From Burkholderia sp. Ac-20379 (GTDB lineage Bacteria; Pseudomonadota; Gammaproteobacteria; Burkholderiales; Burkholderiaceae): a DNA stretch of 37,617 bases. The notes beneath the pieces are model-generated. The model had not been told where the DNA came from. It worked only from the letters and a program-made list of their open reading frames with translations, and did no database searches. Position 1 is the stretch's first letter. Every line of letters begins with the position of its first letter. The stretch is from contig NZ_JAAGPF010000039.1 of the NCBI RefSeq assembly GCF_017104645.1, positions 1 to 37,617 on the forward strand, read 5' to 3'. This document shows positions 9,069 to 17,805 of the stretch, in pieces. A program made the position numbers and the translations under genes.

Positions 9069-9695
9069 ATGATGCGGACCGACGACGTGCTGCTCGTGAT
9101 CGACGTGCAGAACGACTTCATGCCGGGCGGCGCGCTGGCCGTGGCCGACGGCGACGCCGTGGTGCCGGTGATCAACCGGCTCGCCCGGCGTTTCGAGCAG
9201 GTGGTGATCACGCAGGATTGGCACCCGCTCGCGCATGTGTCGTTCGCGGCCAATCACGCCGGGCGCGAGCCGTTCTCGATGCTCGCGCTGCCGTACGGCG
9301 AGCAGGTGCTGTGGCCCGTGCACTGCGTGCAGGACACGCCGGGCGCGGCGCTGCATCGCGATCTCGACCTCCCGCAGGCGCGGCTCGTGATCCGCAAGGG
9401 GCTCGATGCGGCGGTCGACAGCTATTCGGCGTTCGTCGAAGCGGATCGCACCACGCCGACCGGGCTGGCCGGCTACCTGCGGGCGCTCGGCGCGAAGCGC
9501 GTCTGGTGCTGCGGGCTCGCGACCGATTACTGCGTCGCGTGGTCGGCGCTCGACGCGCGCGCGGCCGGTTTCGAGGCCGCCGTGATCGAGGACGCGTGCC
9601 GCGCCATCGATCTGAACGGTTCGCTCGACCGTGCGTGGCGCGAGCTGGCCGCCGCGGGCGTGGCGCGCGTGCAAGCGGAGGCGGTGCGCGTCTGA
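9069..9695 (+). CDS. pncA: Nicotinamidase (bifunctional nicotinamidase/pyrazinamidase)
   Basis: A 208-aa isochorismatase-fold amidase that converts nicotinamide to nicotinate for NAD+ salvage. The catalytic triad is visible as Asp12 (LVIDVQNDF), Lys110 (VIRKGLDA) and Cys155 (GLATDYCVAWS). The metal-site motif QDWHPLAH supplies Asp50, His52 and His56. The gene follows the bifunctional hydratase/dehydrogenase by 10 bases and so is probably cotranscribed with an NAD-using enzyme. A second ATG directly follows the first; either could be the start. Confidence 0.93.
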   Translation: MMRTDDVLLVIDVQNDFMPGGALAVADGDAVVPVINRLARRFEQVVITQDWHPLAHVSFAANHAGREPFSMLALPYGEQVLWPVHCVQDTPGAALHRDLDLPQARLVIRKGLDAAVDSYSAFVEADRTTPTGLAGYLRALGAKRVWCCGLATDYCVAWSALDARAAGFEAAVIEDACRAIDLNGSLDRAWRELAAAGVARVQAEAVRV

Positions 9696-9782
9696 GCGCC
9701 CGCACCCGGCACGACGCAAACGCCCGGCGCACATTCAACGCAGCGTCGTGACGCTGCAAGGCATTCCTACCCGGAGACAGGC

Positions 9783-10961
9783 ATGACCGAAGCCGTAATC
9801 GTATCCACCGCCCGCACCGCGCTGGCGAAATCGTGGCGCGGCGCGCTCAACATGACGCACGGCGCGACGCTCGGCGGCCATGTGGTGGCCGCCGCCGTCG
9901 AACGCGCGGGGCTCGATCCCGCCCGCGTCGAGGACGTTCTGATGGGCTGCGCGAACCCCGAAGGCGCGACCGGCGCCAACATCGCGCGCCAGATCGCGCT
10001 GCGCGCGGGCTTGCCGGTGTCGGTGCCGGGCATGACCGTCAACCGCTTCTGTTCGTCGGGCTTGCAGACCATCGCGCTGGCCGCGCAACGCGTGATCGCC
10101 GGCGAGGGCGAGGTGTTCGTGGCGGGCGGCGTGGAATCGATCTCGTGCGTGCAGAACGAGATGAACCACCACATGCTGCAGGAAGGCTGGCTGCGCGAGC
10201 ACAAGCCCGAGATCTACTGGAACATGTTGCAGACGGCCGAAAACGTCGCGAAGCGCTACGGCATTCCCAAGGCGCGGCAGGACGAATACGGCGTGCAGTC
10301 GCAACTGCGCGCGGCGGCCGCGCGCGAGGCCGGCCGCTTCGACGCCGAGATCGTGCCGATCACGGTGCTGGCCGGCGTGGCCGACAAGGCCAGCGGCCAA
10401 CTGTTCACGCGGGAAGTCACGCTGTCGGCCGACGAGGGCATCCGCGCCGACACCACGCTCGACGGCGTGGCCAAGATCCGCCCGGCCGTGCCCGGCGGCG
10501 TGATCACGGCCGGCAACGCGAGCCAGTTCTCGGACGGCGCGTCGGCCTGCGTGGTGATGGACGCGACGCTGGCCGAGCGCGAGGGACTGACGCCGCTCGG
10601 CATCTTCCGCGGTTTCGCCGTGGCCGGCTGCGAACCCGACGAGATGGGTATCGGCCCCGTGTACGCGGTGCCGAAGCTGCTCAAGAAGGCGGGCCTGCAG
10701 GTGTCCGACATCGATCTGTGGGAGCTGAACGAGGCGTTCGCGGTGCAGGTGCTGTATTGCCAGGACACGCTCGGCATCCCGGCCGACCGTCTCAACGTGA
10801 ATGGCGGCGCGATCGCGGTCGGCCATCCGTACGGCGTGTCGGGCGCGCGGCTGGTCGGCCACGCGCTGATCGAAGGCAAGCGGCGCGGCGCGAAGCACGT
10901 GGTGGTGACGATGTGCATCGGCGGCGGGCAGGGCGCGGCCGGGCTGTTCGAGATCGCCTGA
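9783..10961 (+). CDS. Thiolase (acetyl-CoA C-acyltransferase)
   Basis: A 392-aa thiolase that cleaves 3-ketoacyl-CoA with CoA. The nucleophile Cys90 ([10 protein letters not shown]), His348 ([12 protein letters not shown]) and Cys378 ([11 protein letters not shown]) are all in place. The opening [19 protein letters not shown] and length suit a degradative FadA-like thiolase more than the biosynthetic PhaA type, but this cannot be settled by eye. GGAGACAGGC precedes the ATG. It lies 87 bases after pncA in the same direction; the gap shows no terminator. Confidence 0.94.
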   Translation: MTEAVIVSTARTALAKSWRGALNMTHGATLGGHVVAAAVERAGLDPARVEDVLMGCANPEGATGANIARQIALRAGLPVSVPGMTVNRFCSSGLQTIALAAQRVIAGEGEVFVAGGVESISCVQNEMNHHMLQEGWLREHKPEIYWNMLQTAENVAKRYGIPKARQDEYGVQSQLRAAAAREAGRFDAEIVPITVLAGVADKASGQLFTREVTLSADEGIRADTTLDGVAKIRPAVPGGVITAGNASQFSDGASACVVMDATLAEREGLTPLGIFRGFAVAGCEPDEMGIGPVYAVPKLLKKAGLQVSDIDLWELNEAFAVQVLYCQDTLGIPADRLNVNGGAIAVGHPYGVSGARLVGHALIEGKRRGAKHVVVTMCIGGGQGAAGLFEIA

Positions 10962-11115
10962 GGCGGCGCGCGATCCTGACGAACGCCGTGTCGCGCGGCG
11001 CGGCCGGTGGCATGCCGGACATTCGCGCCGCCCGCAAGTTTGGTAGGCTTCGGGTCTGGACGGCCGGCGCATGCCGGCCTTGGCTTACCCTCGACTCGTC
11101 AAGCAAGAAGGCACC

Positions 11116-11433
11116 ATGATTCGTCACATCGTGATGTGGAAACTGAAGGAATCGGCAAACGGCGCGACGCGCGCCGAGAACAGCGCCACGCTCAAGCGGA
11201 AGCTCGAAGCCTGCCGCGGGATCGTGCCGGGGCTGCTGTATCTGGATGTCGGCCTCGCCACCGAAGGCCTCGAAGCCACCTACGACGTGGTGCTCGTCAG
11301 CGAATTCACCGACAAGGCCTCGCTCGACGCCTACGCCGTCCACCCGGTTCACGAGGAAGTGAAGCAGTTCGTCGGGCTGGTGCGCGAATCGCGCGAGTGC
11401 ATGGATTACGTCGTCTCCGACGCGGCGCGGTGA
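11116..11433 (+). CDS. Dabb-family (stress-responsive alpha/beta barrel) protein
   Basis: A 105-aa protein with the Dabb dimeric ferredoxin-like fold. It opens MIRHIVMWKLKE, has YDVVLVSEFTDKASLDAY in the middle and HEEVKQFV near the end, all typical. Known relatives range from plant stress proteins to polyketide cyclases; bacterial members mostly lack an assigned function. GAAGG precedes the ATG. The next gene starts 5 bases after its stop, so the two are translationally linked. The 154-base gap upstream holds an inverted repeat GCCGGC-GCAT-GCCGGC near 11064-11079. Confidence 0.88.
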   Translation: MIRHIVMWKLKESANGATRAENSATLKRKLEACRGIVPGLLYLDVGLATEGLEATYDVVLVSEFTDKASLDAYAVHPVHEEVKQFVGLVRESRECMDYVVSDAAR

Positions 11434-11438
11434 GCGGC

Positions 11439-11921
11439 ATGAGCACCGCCGGCACGCCGCGGCAGACGCCGCCCACGATCGAAAGCCCGTTCGTCGACGC
11501 GCTCGGCGTGAAGCTCGTCTCGGCCCGCGACGGCGCCAGCGAGATCGTGCTGCCGCTGGCCGAGCAGCACATGAACACCTGGAGCATCGCGCACGGCGGC
11601 GTGACCATGACGATGGCCGACGTGGCGCTGGCGATGGCCGCGCGCAGCCTGACCGACGACGGCGTGGGCGTGGTCACGGTGGAGATGAAGGTCAACTTCA
11701 TGCAGCCGGGGCGCGGCGAGTTGCGCGCCTACGGCCGCGTGATGCACCGCTCGACCACCATGGCCTATTGCGAAGGCGAGGTGCGCGACAGCGAAGGCAA
11801 CTTCGTCGCCAAGGCGGTCGGCACGTTCAAGTACATGAAGCGGCTCGCGGTGGGCCGCGACATCGCCCGGCAGCGCTCGCGCACCGATCCGGGCGCGAAA
11901 CCGGGGCCGAGCGACGCCTGA
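11439..11921 (+). CDS. PaaI-type hotdog-fold thioesterase
   Basis: A 160-aa single hotdog-domain protein that probably hydrolyses acyl- or aryl-CoA esters. The helix and loop HMNTWSIAHGGVTMTMADVA carries the HGG element and the catalytic Asp region of the PaaI family. VTVEMKVNFMQPGRGEL and the AYCEGEVRD strand follow. The last 20 residues are charged and poorly conserved. ATG at 11439 is preferred; a GTG three codons earlier overlaps the previous stop. Next to the ligase, thiolase and Dabb genes it may recycle CoA from dead-end thioesters. Confidence 0.9.
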   Translation: MSTAGTPRQTPPTIESPFVDALGVKLVSARDGASEIVLPLAEQHMNTWSIAHGGVTMTMADVALAMAARSLTDDGVGVVTVEMKVNFMQPGRGELRAYGRVMHRSTTMAYCEGEVRDSEGNFVAKAVGTFKYMKRLAVGRDIARQRSRTDPGAKPGPSDA

Positions 11922-11938
11922 GCGCCCCCGCATTCCCC

Positions 11939-11972
11939 ACGGCCCCGCCCGCAACGGCGGGGCCGCTTCGTT
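11939..11972 (+). terminator. Probable terminator after the thioesterase gene
   Basis: A perfect 9-bp GC stem (GGCCCCGCC/GGCGGGGCC, 11941-11964, loop CGCAAC) is followed by GCTTCGTTT. The T tract is weak, so termination may be partial. Confidence 0.5.
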
Positions 11973-12040
11973 TGGCGCACCGCATGGCATGGAGCGCCGA
12001 GCGCTTCAGTTGCATCACGATCGACGATCAGGAGACAGCG

Positions 12041-13039
12041 ATGACAGACATCAACCGGCAGGTGTTGCTCGTATCCCGGCCCGACGGCGCGGCCCGCCTC
12101 GATAACTTCAAGCTGGTGGAAACGCCGCTCGCGCCGCTCCAGGACGGCGAACTGCGCGTGCGCAACCACTTTCTGTCGCTCGATCCGTACATGCGCGGCC
12201 GCATGAGCACGGCGAAATCGTACGCGGCGCCACAGGCGCTCGATGCGGTGATGATCGGCGAGACGGCCGGCGAGGTGATCGAATCGCGTCACGCCGGCTT
12301 CGCTGTCGGCGACCGCGTGACCGGCATGTTCGGCTGGCAGACGCACGGCACCTCGAACGGCGCGGGGCTGCGCAAGCTTGGCGCAAGCGGCGTGCCGCTG
12401 TCGGCCTATCTCGGCGTGATCGGCATGCCGGGCGTGACGGCCTGGTACGGGCTGAATCGCGTCATCGAACCGAAGCGCGGCGAGACGGTGGTGGTGAGCG
12501 CGGCGAGCGGCGCGGTAGGCGGCGTGGTCGGGCAATTGGCCAAGCGCGCCGGCTGCCGCGTGATCGGCATCGCGGGCGGCGAAACCAAGTGCCGCTTCGT
12601 GGTGGAGACGCTCGGCTTCGACGCCTGCGTCGACTACAAGGCCGGGCGCATCGCCGAGGATCTGGCCGCGGCGGCGCCGGACGGCATCGACGGCTGCTTC
12701 GAGAACGTCGGCGGCCCGGGCCTCGACGCCACGCTCGCGCAAATGAACGCGTTCGGCCGGATCGCCGTGTGCGGCATGATCGCCGGCTACGACGGCCAGC
12801 CCGCGCCGATCACGCAGGCCACCGCGATCCTGCGCGCGCGGCTGCGCGTGCAGGGCTTCATCGTCACCGAGCAGCTCGATGCGTGGCCGCAGGCGCTGGC
12901 CGAACTCGAGGCGCTGGTGGCGAACGGCGAGCTGCATTACCGCGAAACCATCGCGCAGGGCATCGAACGCGCGCCCGAGGCGTTTCTCGGCATGCTGAAG
13001 GGGCACAACTTCGGCAAGCAGCTCGTCGCGCTGATCTGA
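12041..13039 (+). CDS. Zinc-free MDR NADP-dependent oxidoreductase (PTGR/CurA-like ene-reductase)
   Basis: A 332-aa medium-chain reductase of the leukotriene B4 12-hydroxydehydrogenase/prostaglandin reductase group, which reduces the C=C bond of enals and enones with NADPH. Signatures are NHFLSLDPYMRGRM near the N-terminus, PGVTAWYGL, the dinucleotide loop SAASGAVGGVVGQLAK and FENVGGPGLDATL. There is no GroES zinc-cysteine cluster, as expected. GGAGACAGCG lies directly before the ATG. The terminator-like hairpin upstream suggests its own transcription unit, perhaps shared with the esterase. Confidence 0.92.
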   Translation: MTDINRQVLLVSRPDGAARLDNFKLVETPLAPLQDGELRVRNHFLSLDPYMRGRMSTAKSYAAPQALDAVMIGETAGEVIESRHAGFAVGDRVTGMFGWQTHGTSNGAGLRKLGASGVPLSAYLGVIGMPGVTAWYGLNRVIEPKRGETVVVSAASGAVGGVVGQLAKRAGCRVIGIAGGETKCRFVVETLGFDACVDYKAGRIAEDLAAAAPDGIDGCFENVGGPGLDATLAQMNAFGRIAVCGMIAGYDGQPAPITQATAILRARLRVQGFIVTEQLDAWPQALAELEALVANGELHYRETIAQGIERAPEAFLGMLKGHNFGKQLVALI

Positions 13040-13080
13040 TCCGGGCGGCGCACGCCGCCGCGCTTCTCACTTTTTCTCCC

Positions 13081-14040
13081 ATGCCGCTGAATCCCGACAT
13101 CGCCCGCGTGCTCGACATGATCGCGCGCACCCGGCAACCGTCCTACGCGTCGCAGACGCCGCAGGCCGTGCGCGCCGCCTATGCGCGCAGCGCGCCGATT
13201 CTCGATCTCGCGCCGGCCCCGATGGCGTCGGTGGACGACCTGAGCGTGCCGACGCGCGACGGCGCGGCGATCCGCGCGCGGCTCTATCTGCCGGTCGAGC
13301 CGAGCCTGGCCGACCCGCTGCCGGCGCTCGTGTATTTCCACGGCGGCGGCTTCACGATCGGCAGCGTCGACACGCACGACGCGCTGTGCCGGATGTTCGC
13401 GCGCGACGCGCAGTGCGCGGTGCTGTCGGTCGATTACCGGCTCGCGCCCGAGGCGACGTTCCCGACCGCCCACGACGATGCCGACGACGCGTTCGCCTGG
13501 CTGCACCGGCACGCCGGCGAATTCGGCATCGACGCGGCGCGGCTCGCGGTGGGCGGCGACAGCGCGGGCGGCACGCTGGCTGCCGCGGTGGCGGTGCTGG
13601 CGCGCGATCGCGGCCTCTCGCCGCGGCTGCAATTGCTGATCTATCCGGGGCTGACCGCCTTTCAGCAGACGGATTCGCACGCGCGGCTCGCGCACGGCTA
13701 TCTGCTGACGGCCGAAACGATTCAGTGGTTTTTCTCGCAGTACGTGCCGAACCGGGCCGATCGCGAGGATTGGCGCTTCGCGCCGCTCGACGGCACGCGC
13801 GGCGCGCCGTCGTTCGCGGGCCTGGCGCCGGCCTGGATCGCGGTGGCCGAATACGATCCGCTCTGCGACGAGGGCGAGGCGTATGCGCAGAAGCTGCGCG
13901 CGGCCGGCAACGCCGTCGAGCTGGTGCGCTACGACGGCATGATCCACGAGTTCTTCAAGATGGGCGGGTTCGTGCCCGCGGTGCGGCAGGCGCATGCGGA
14001 CGCCGCGAAGGCGCTGCGCGCGGCGTTCGAGGCCGATTAG
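13081..14040 (+). CDS. Alpha/beta-hydrolase, HSL (bHSL/family IV) esterase
   Basis: A 319-aa carboxylesterase of the hormone-sensitive-lipase family. The oxyanion HGGG is at 87-90. The nucleophile Ser161 sits in GDSAGG, with Asp259 in AEYDPLCDEG and His289 in MIHEFF completing the triad. There is no signal peptide, so it acts in the cytosol on small acyl esters. It follows the reductase by 41 bases. No good Shine-Dalgarno precedes the ATG (CTTTTTCTCCC); translation may depend on the upstream gene. It converges with the NRDE gene, with 58 bases between and no visible terminator. Confidence 0.93.
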   Translation: MPLNPDIARVLDMIARTRQPSYASQTPQAVRAAYARSAPILDLAPAPMASVDDLSVPTRDGAAIRARLYLPVEPSLADPLPALVYFHGGGFTIGSVDTHDALCRMFARDAQCAVLSVDYRLAPEATFPTAHDDADDAFAWLHRHAGEFGIDAARLAVGGDSAGGTLAAAVAVLARDRGLSPRLQLLIYPGLTAFQQTDSHARLAHGYLLTAETIQWFFSQYVPNRADREDWRFAPLDGTRGAPSFAGLAPAWIAVAEYDPLCDEGEAYAQKLRAAGNAVELVRYDGMIHEFFKMGGFVPAVRQAHADAAKALRAAFEAD

Positions 14041-14098
14041 GCGCCGAACGCCGTTCTTGCGCGATCCGCGCGAGCGGGGGCGGCTCAGTGCGAGCGGC

Positions 14099-14944
14099 TC
14101 AGCGTGCGCCGCCCAGTTCGACGTCGAAGCGCACCGCGCGCTCGAACGCGCCGGGGCGCACGATGCGGTGCGAGCCGTCGTCGTCGTTGCGCTCCTTGAT
14201 CTCGACCGCGAGCCGCGAACGTTCCTTGATCGTCACGCGCAGCGCCGTGGTGCCGCGCGTGCCGTATTCGGGCGTTTCGATGAAGGCGGCCGACAGCGCG
14301 CGCTCGCGGGCGAGCGGAATGCCGGTGCTCGGCAGCGCGTCGTCTTCGGCGATGCGCGTGTCGCGCATGAGGTCGATCAGCGCGTCGAGCGGGGGCGTGG
14401 GATCGTCGGTCAGCAGCGTGCCGAGTTCGCTGCGCTTGTGAACCAGCTTCGGCCACGGCGTGTCGAGCCGCGCGTTCGACAGGCCGTGCACGCCGGCGCC
14501 GAGCAGCAGCGGCGCGTCGAGCGGCGTGTCGGGTTCGGCCGGCCGGTTGCAGTACCAGGCCAGCTCGCGGCGGCGGCAATCGCCCACCAGCAGGTTGAAG
14601 CCGTTGTAGAGCGCGGCGGTGCCGGAAATCTGGGCGAGATAGTCGAGCGGCGCGAGGTTGCGGCCGCCGAGGAAATCGGACACCAGCTTGCCGCGCGTGG
14701 GCGCGCCGGCGCGGATGTCGAACGGGGCGCGGTAGTTGGTCAGCGCGGCGAAGCGGCCGTCGCGCGAGACGCCGAGCCAGGTGCCGCCGCCTTCGAGGTC
14801 GCGGCCGGCCAGCACGCCCGGCACGTCCTCCCACCAGGCGATCGGCGCGCTCGTGCGCCGGAAGAACTCGTCACGGTTGGCGGTGAGCGTCAGCACCGGG
14901 CCGTCGTCGGCCTCGGGCTGCCAGTCGAATACGATCAGGCACAT
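14099..14944 (-). CDS. NRDE-family (TANGO2-like) protein
   Basis: A 281-aa protein with the NRDE motif at residues 23-26 (LTANRDEFF) and the conserved Cys2 opening MCLIVFDW. Further marks are GRDLEGGGTWLGVSRDGRFA, LTNYR and the GLSNARLDTPWPK segment. The family includes eukaryotic TANGO2; structure resembles Ntn hydrolases and Cys2 could be the nucleophile, but the bacterial role is not settled. The start is fixed by homology to this opening, with GAGGGA upstream. It lies 87 bases downstream of ygfZ in the same direction. Confidence 0.92.
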   Translation of the reverse strand: MCLIVFDWQPEADDGPVLTLTANRDEFFRRTSAPIAWWEDVPGVLAGRDLEGGGTWLGVSRDGRFAALTNYRAPFDIRAGAPTRGKLVSDFLGGRNLAPLDYLAQISGTAALYNGFNLLVGDCRRRELAWYCNRPAEPDTPLDAPLLLGAGVHGLSNARLDTPWPKLVHKRSELGTLLTDDPTPPLDALIDLMRDTRIAEDDALPSTGIPLARERALSAAFIETPEYGTRGTTALRVTIKERSRLAVEIKERNDDDGSHRIVRPGAFERAVRFDVELGGAR

Positions 14945-15031
14945 CGGGTGAGTCCCTCGCTGGGATCGGGGTGCGCGGACCGGGCGCACGCGACGGGCGC
15001 GCGAAGCCGCGCGCCACGATAGCACGCGCGC

Positions 15032-16072
15032 TCAGACTTCGGTGGGCAATGCGTAGGGCAGCGGCAGGACGTGCAGCGCCGGGCCGTCGGCCGCGCCGAG
15101 ATGCACCGAGCCGCTTTCCTGCGCGGCCAGCTTGATCTCGACCAGCGCGTCGATGCCGCCCTCGGGCGAGGCGGCCGCGTTGACGATCATCCCGCACGGC
15201 TGGCCCGGATCCTCGCTGTGGAACAGTTCGGTGCCGGGGCGGGCCGCGGCGGTGTCGACCTCGGCATGCACCAGCGCCGTGCGGCGCTTGATGGTGCCGC
15301 GATACTGGCTGCGCGCGACGATTTCCTGGCCCGGATAGCAGCCCTTGCGGAAATTGACGGCGCCGATCACGTCGAAGTTGACCATCTGCGGCACGAACTG
15401 CTCGACCACCGGCTGCGTGATGCGCGGCTCGGCGGCGCGAATCTCGAGCCAATCCCACACGGCCGGCGAGACGCGCGCCAGCTTGGCGTCGAGCGCGGGC
15501 GCCGCCGCGTCGAACTGCTCGCGGGTGGCGATCCACAGGTAGCGGGGGCGGCCGGCCGCGTCGGGCAGGCGCATCAGCGTGCCGGCCGGGCCGTCGAGCT
15601 TGGTGTGCACGCCGTCGGGCAGCGCATCGAACAGCCCCGACAGCGCCTCGCGCACCTCGCCGGCGAAGCCGGTCGCGACCAGTTCGGCCGCATCGGTGAG
15701 CTTGGCCTTGGCGCGCAGCACGAACATCGAGAGCCGTTTCTGCACGGCGGGCTGGATGTCCTTCGAGACGAGCAGGCGCACACCGCCGGCGCTGCGCCAG
15801 GTGGTGAACGACGCCAGCAGCCGGCCCTTCGGCGAGCAGTAGCCGGCCAGGCGGACGCTGGCCGCGTCGAGATGCTCGACGTCGTTGGTGAGCTGGCTGT
15901 GCAGGAACGTCGCGGCGTCGTCGCCGGCGACATCGATGATGCCGAACTGCGGCAGCGGCGCGTAGGCGCCCCCGGTGCGCGCGGCCTCGAATTCGGCGGC
16001 GGCGGGGCGGGGCAGGTCGGGCAGGGGGGGAGCGGCCGCGGCGGGCGCTCCGTTGGAGATCGGTGTGCTCAT
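15032..16072 (-). CDS. ygfZ: YgfZ/GcvT-domain folate-binding protein
   Basis: A 346-aa tetrahydrofolate-dependent protein that helps assemble or repair certain [4Fe-4S] enzymes. The family signature is complete as KGCYPGQEIVAR (about residues 243-254), with the conserved cysteine. FLHSQLTNDV near the N-terminus and GYCSPKGRLLASF are also typical. A poorly conserved Ala/Pro-rich leader of about 30 residues comes first. It is divergent from mltG with only 78 bases between, a conserved beta/gamma-proteobacterial pairing. Confidence 0.95.
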   Translation of the reverse strand: MSTPISNGAPAAAAPPLPDLPRPAAAEFEAARTGGAYAPLPQFGIIDVAGDDAATFLHSQLTNDVEHLDAASVRLAGYCSPKGRLLASFTTWRSAGGVRLLVSKDIQPAVQKRLSMFVLRAKAKLTDAAELVATGFAGEVREALSGLFDALPDGVHTKLDGPAGTLMRLPDAAGRPRYLWIATREQFDAAAPALDAKLARVSPAVWDWLEIRAAEPRITQPVVEQFVPQMVNFDVIGAVNFRKGCYPGQEIVARSQYRGTIKRRTALVHAEVDTAAARPGTELFHSEDPGQPCGMIVNAAASPEGGIDALVEIKLAAQESGSVHLGAADGPALHVLPLPYALPTEV

Positions 16073-16150
16073 GGAACAGGGGAACAGTCAATCCTGACTT
16101 TGGCGGAGACAAGCAAGTATTATATTGACCTTCACCGAACCCCGTTCACG
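16073..16150. promoter_or_regulatory. Divergent ygfZ/mltG promoter region
   Basis: The 78-base gap has an AT-rich core at 16117-16126. On the minus strand it reads a perfect TATAAT (16124-16119), the likely -10 of ygfZ. On the plus strand TATTAT overlaps the same bases and could serve mltG. Neither direction has a strong -35. Two promoters sharing one -10 core would compete. Confidence 0.5.
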
Positions 16151-17167
16151 ATGTCCCTACTATCGAAATGCGCCGCGCTCGCGGCGGCGGCCGTCGTCGT
16201 GGCCGCTGCGCTGGCGGGCGGCGGTTATTATCTGGCGATCCAGCCCCTCGTCTTGCCGGCCCCGACCCTCGATGTCACGATCAAGCCCCGCAGCAGCGTC
16301 AAGAGCGTCGCGCAGCAGCTCGTGCACGGCGGCGTGCCGCTGCAGCCGCAACTGTTCACGCTGATGACGCGCGTGCTCGGCCTGTCGAGCCGGCTCAAAT
16401 CGGGCAACTACGAATTCAACACCGGCGTGACGTCGTACGACGTCCTGCAGAAGCTCGCGCGCGGCGACGTCAACGAATACGTGGCGACCGTCATCGAAGG
16501 CTGGACCTTCAAGCGCATGCGCGCCGAGCTCGACGCCAATCCGGCCCTGATGCACACCACCACCGGCATGAGCGATGCCGACGTGCTGCACGCGATCGGC
16601 GCGACGCCGGCCGAGATCAACCGCGGCAGCGGCGAGGGCCTGTTCTTCCCCGACACCTACCTGTTCGACAAGGGCACCAGCGACGTCAACGTCTACCGGC
16701 GCGCCTACCACCTGATGCAGACGCGGATCGACGAAGCCTGGCGCATGCGCGCGCCGGGCCTGCCGTATCGCTCGTCGTACGAGATGCTGACGGTGGCGTC
16801 GATCGTCGAGAAGGAAACCGGCCACGCGGCCGACCGCTCGCTGGTGGCGGCGGTGTTCGCGAACCGGCTGAAGATCGGCATGCCGCTGCAGACCGACCCG
16901 AGCGTGATCTACGGCCTCGGCGACGCCTACGACGGCCACCTGCGCAAGCGGGATCTGCAAATGGACACACCTTACAATACCTACACGCGCCGCGGGCTGC
17001 CGCCGACGCCGATCGCGCTTCCGGGCGTGGCGTCGCTGCAGGCCGCCGTGAACCCGGCCGCCACCGCGGCGCTCTATTTCGTCGCGAAGGGCGACGGCAC
17101 GAGCGTCTTCTCGGATACGCTCGGCGATCACAACAAGGCCGTGGACAAATACATTCGAGGTCAATGA
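16151..17167 (+). CDS. mltG: Endolytic murein transglycosylase MltG
   Basis: A 338-aa YceG-family enzyme that cuts nascent glycan strands and so ends their polymerisation. One membrane helix spans about residues 8-30, placing the catalytic part in the periplasm. A LysM-like region follows (about 40-115). The catalytic glutamate is Glu220 in [10 protein letters not shown], and [29 protein letters not shown] and [14 protein letters not shown] are intact. Its stop is one base before the tmk start, so translation is coupled. Confidence 0.96.
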   Translation: MSLLSKCAALAAAAVVVAAALAGGGYYLAIQPLVLPAPTLDVTIKPRSSVKSVAQQLVHGGVPLQPQLFTLMTRVLGLSSRLKSGNYEFNTGVTSYDVLQKLARGDVNEYVATVIEGWTFKRMRAELDANPALMHTTTGMSDADVLHAIGATPAEINRGSGEGLFFPDTYLFDKGTSDVNVYRRAYHLMQTRIDEAWRMRAPGLPYRSSYEMLTVASIVEKETGHAADRSLVAAVFANRLKIGMPLQTDPSVIYGLGDAYDGHLRKRDLQMDTPYNTYTRRGLPPTPIALPGVASLQAAVNPAATAALYFVAKGDGTSVFSDTLGDHNKAVDKYIRGQ

Positions 17168-17168
17168 G

Positions 17169-17789
17169 ATGGCGCGTGGAAAATTCATCACGTTCGAGGG
17201 GATCGACGGCGCGGGCAAGACCACGCACCTCGCCTGGTTCTGCGAACAGCTGCGCGCGCGGGGCGCGAGCACCGGCCGGCAGGTCGTGCAGACGCGCGAG
17301 CCGGGCGGCACCACGCTCGGCGAATCGCTGCGCACGGTGCTGCTGGAGCAACCGATGGACCTGGAAACCGAGGCGCTGCTGATGTTCGCGAGCCGCCGCG
17401 AGCACTTGGCGCGCGTGATCGAGCCAGCGCTCGCGCGCGGCGACTGGGTGGTGTCCGACCGCTTCACCGACGCCACGTTCGCCTACCAGGGCGGCGGCCG
17501 CGGGCTGCCGCGCGACAAGCTGGAGGCGCTCGAGCGCTGGGTTCAGGGCGGTTTCCAGCCCGATCTGACGCTGCTGTTCGACGTGCCGCCCGACATCGCC
17601 AGCGAACGGCGCGGCGCGGCGCGCGCACCCGACAAGTTCGAGGCCGAGAGCGACGCGTTCTTCCTGCGCACGCGCGCCGAGTATCTGCGCCGCGCCGAGG
17701 AAGCGCCGTACCGCTTCGTGATCGTCGACGCCACGCAGTCGATCGCGCAAATCCAGCGGCAGCTCGACACCGTGCTGGCCGCGCTCTGA
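17169..17789 (+). CDS. tmk: Thymidylate kinase
   Basis: A 206-aa kinase that phosphorylates dTMP to dTDP. The P-loop is [12 protein letters not shown] (about 9-20), the DR motif is [19 protein letters not shown], and the LID region is present near the [11 protein letters not shown] segment. Length is normal. It starts one base after the mltG stop and is followed by holB after 16 bases, giving the classical mltG-tmk-holB operon. Confidence 0.97.
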   Translation: MARGKFITFEGIDGAGKTTHLAWFCEQLRARGASTGRQVVQTREPGGTTLGESLRTVLLEQPMDLETEALLMFASRREHLARVIEPALARGDWVVSDRFTDATFAYQGGGRGLPRDKLEALERWVQGGFQPDLTLLFDVPPDIASERRGAARAPDKFEAESDAFFLRTRAEYLRRAEEAPYRFVIVDATQSIAQIQRQLDTVLAAL

Positions 17790-17805
17790 GCAAGGGGCCG
17801 ATCCG

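Noticed and set aside
6533..9253. A very long open frame (906 codons) antisense to the bifunctional hydratase/dehydrogenase
   Set aside because: It is Arg/His/Ala-rich with no family features, and opposite an intact enzyme; typical of GC-rich shadow frames.
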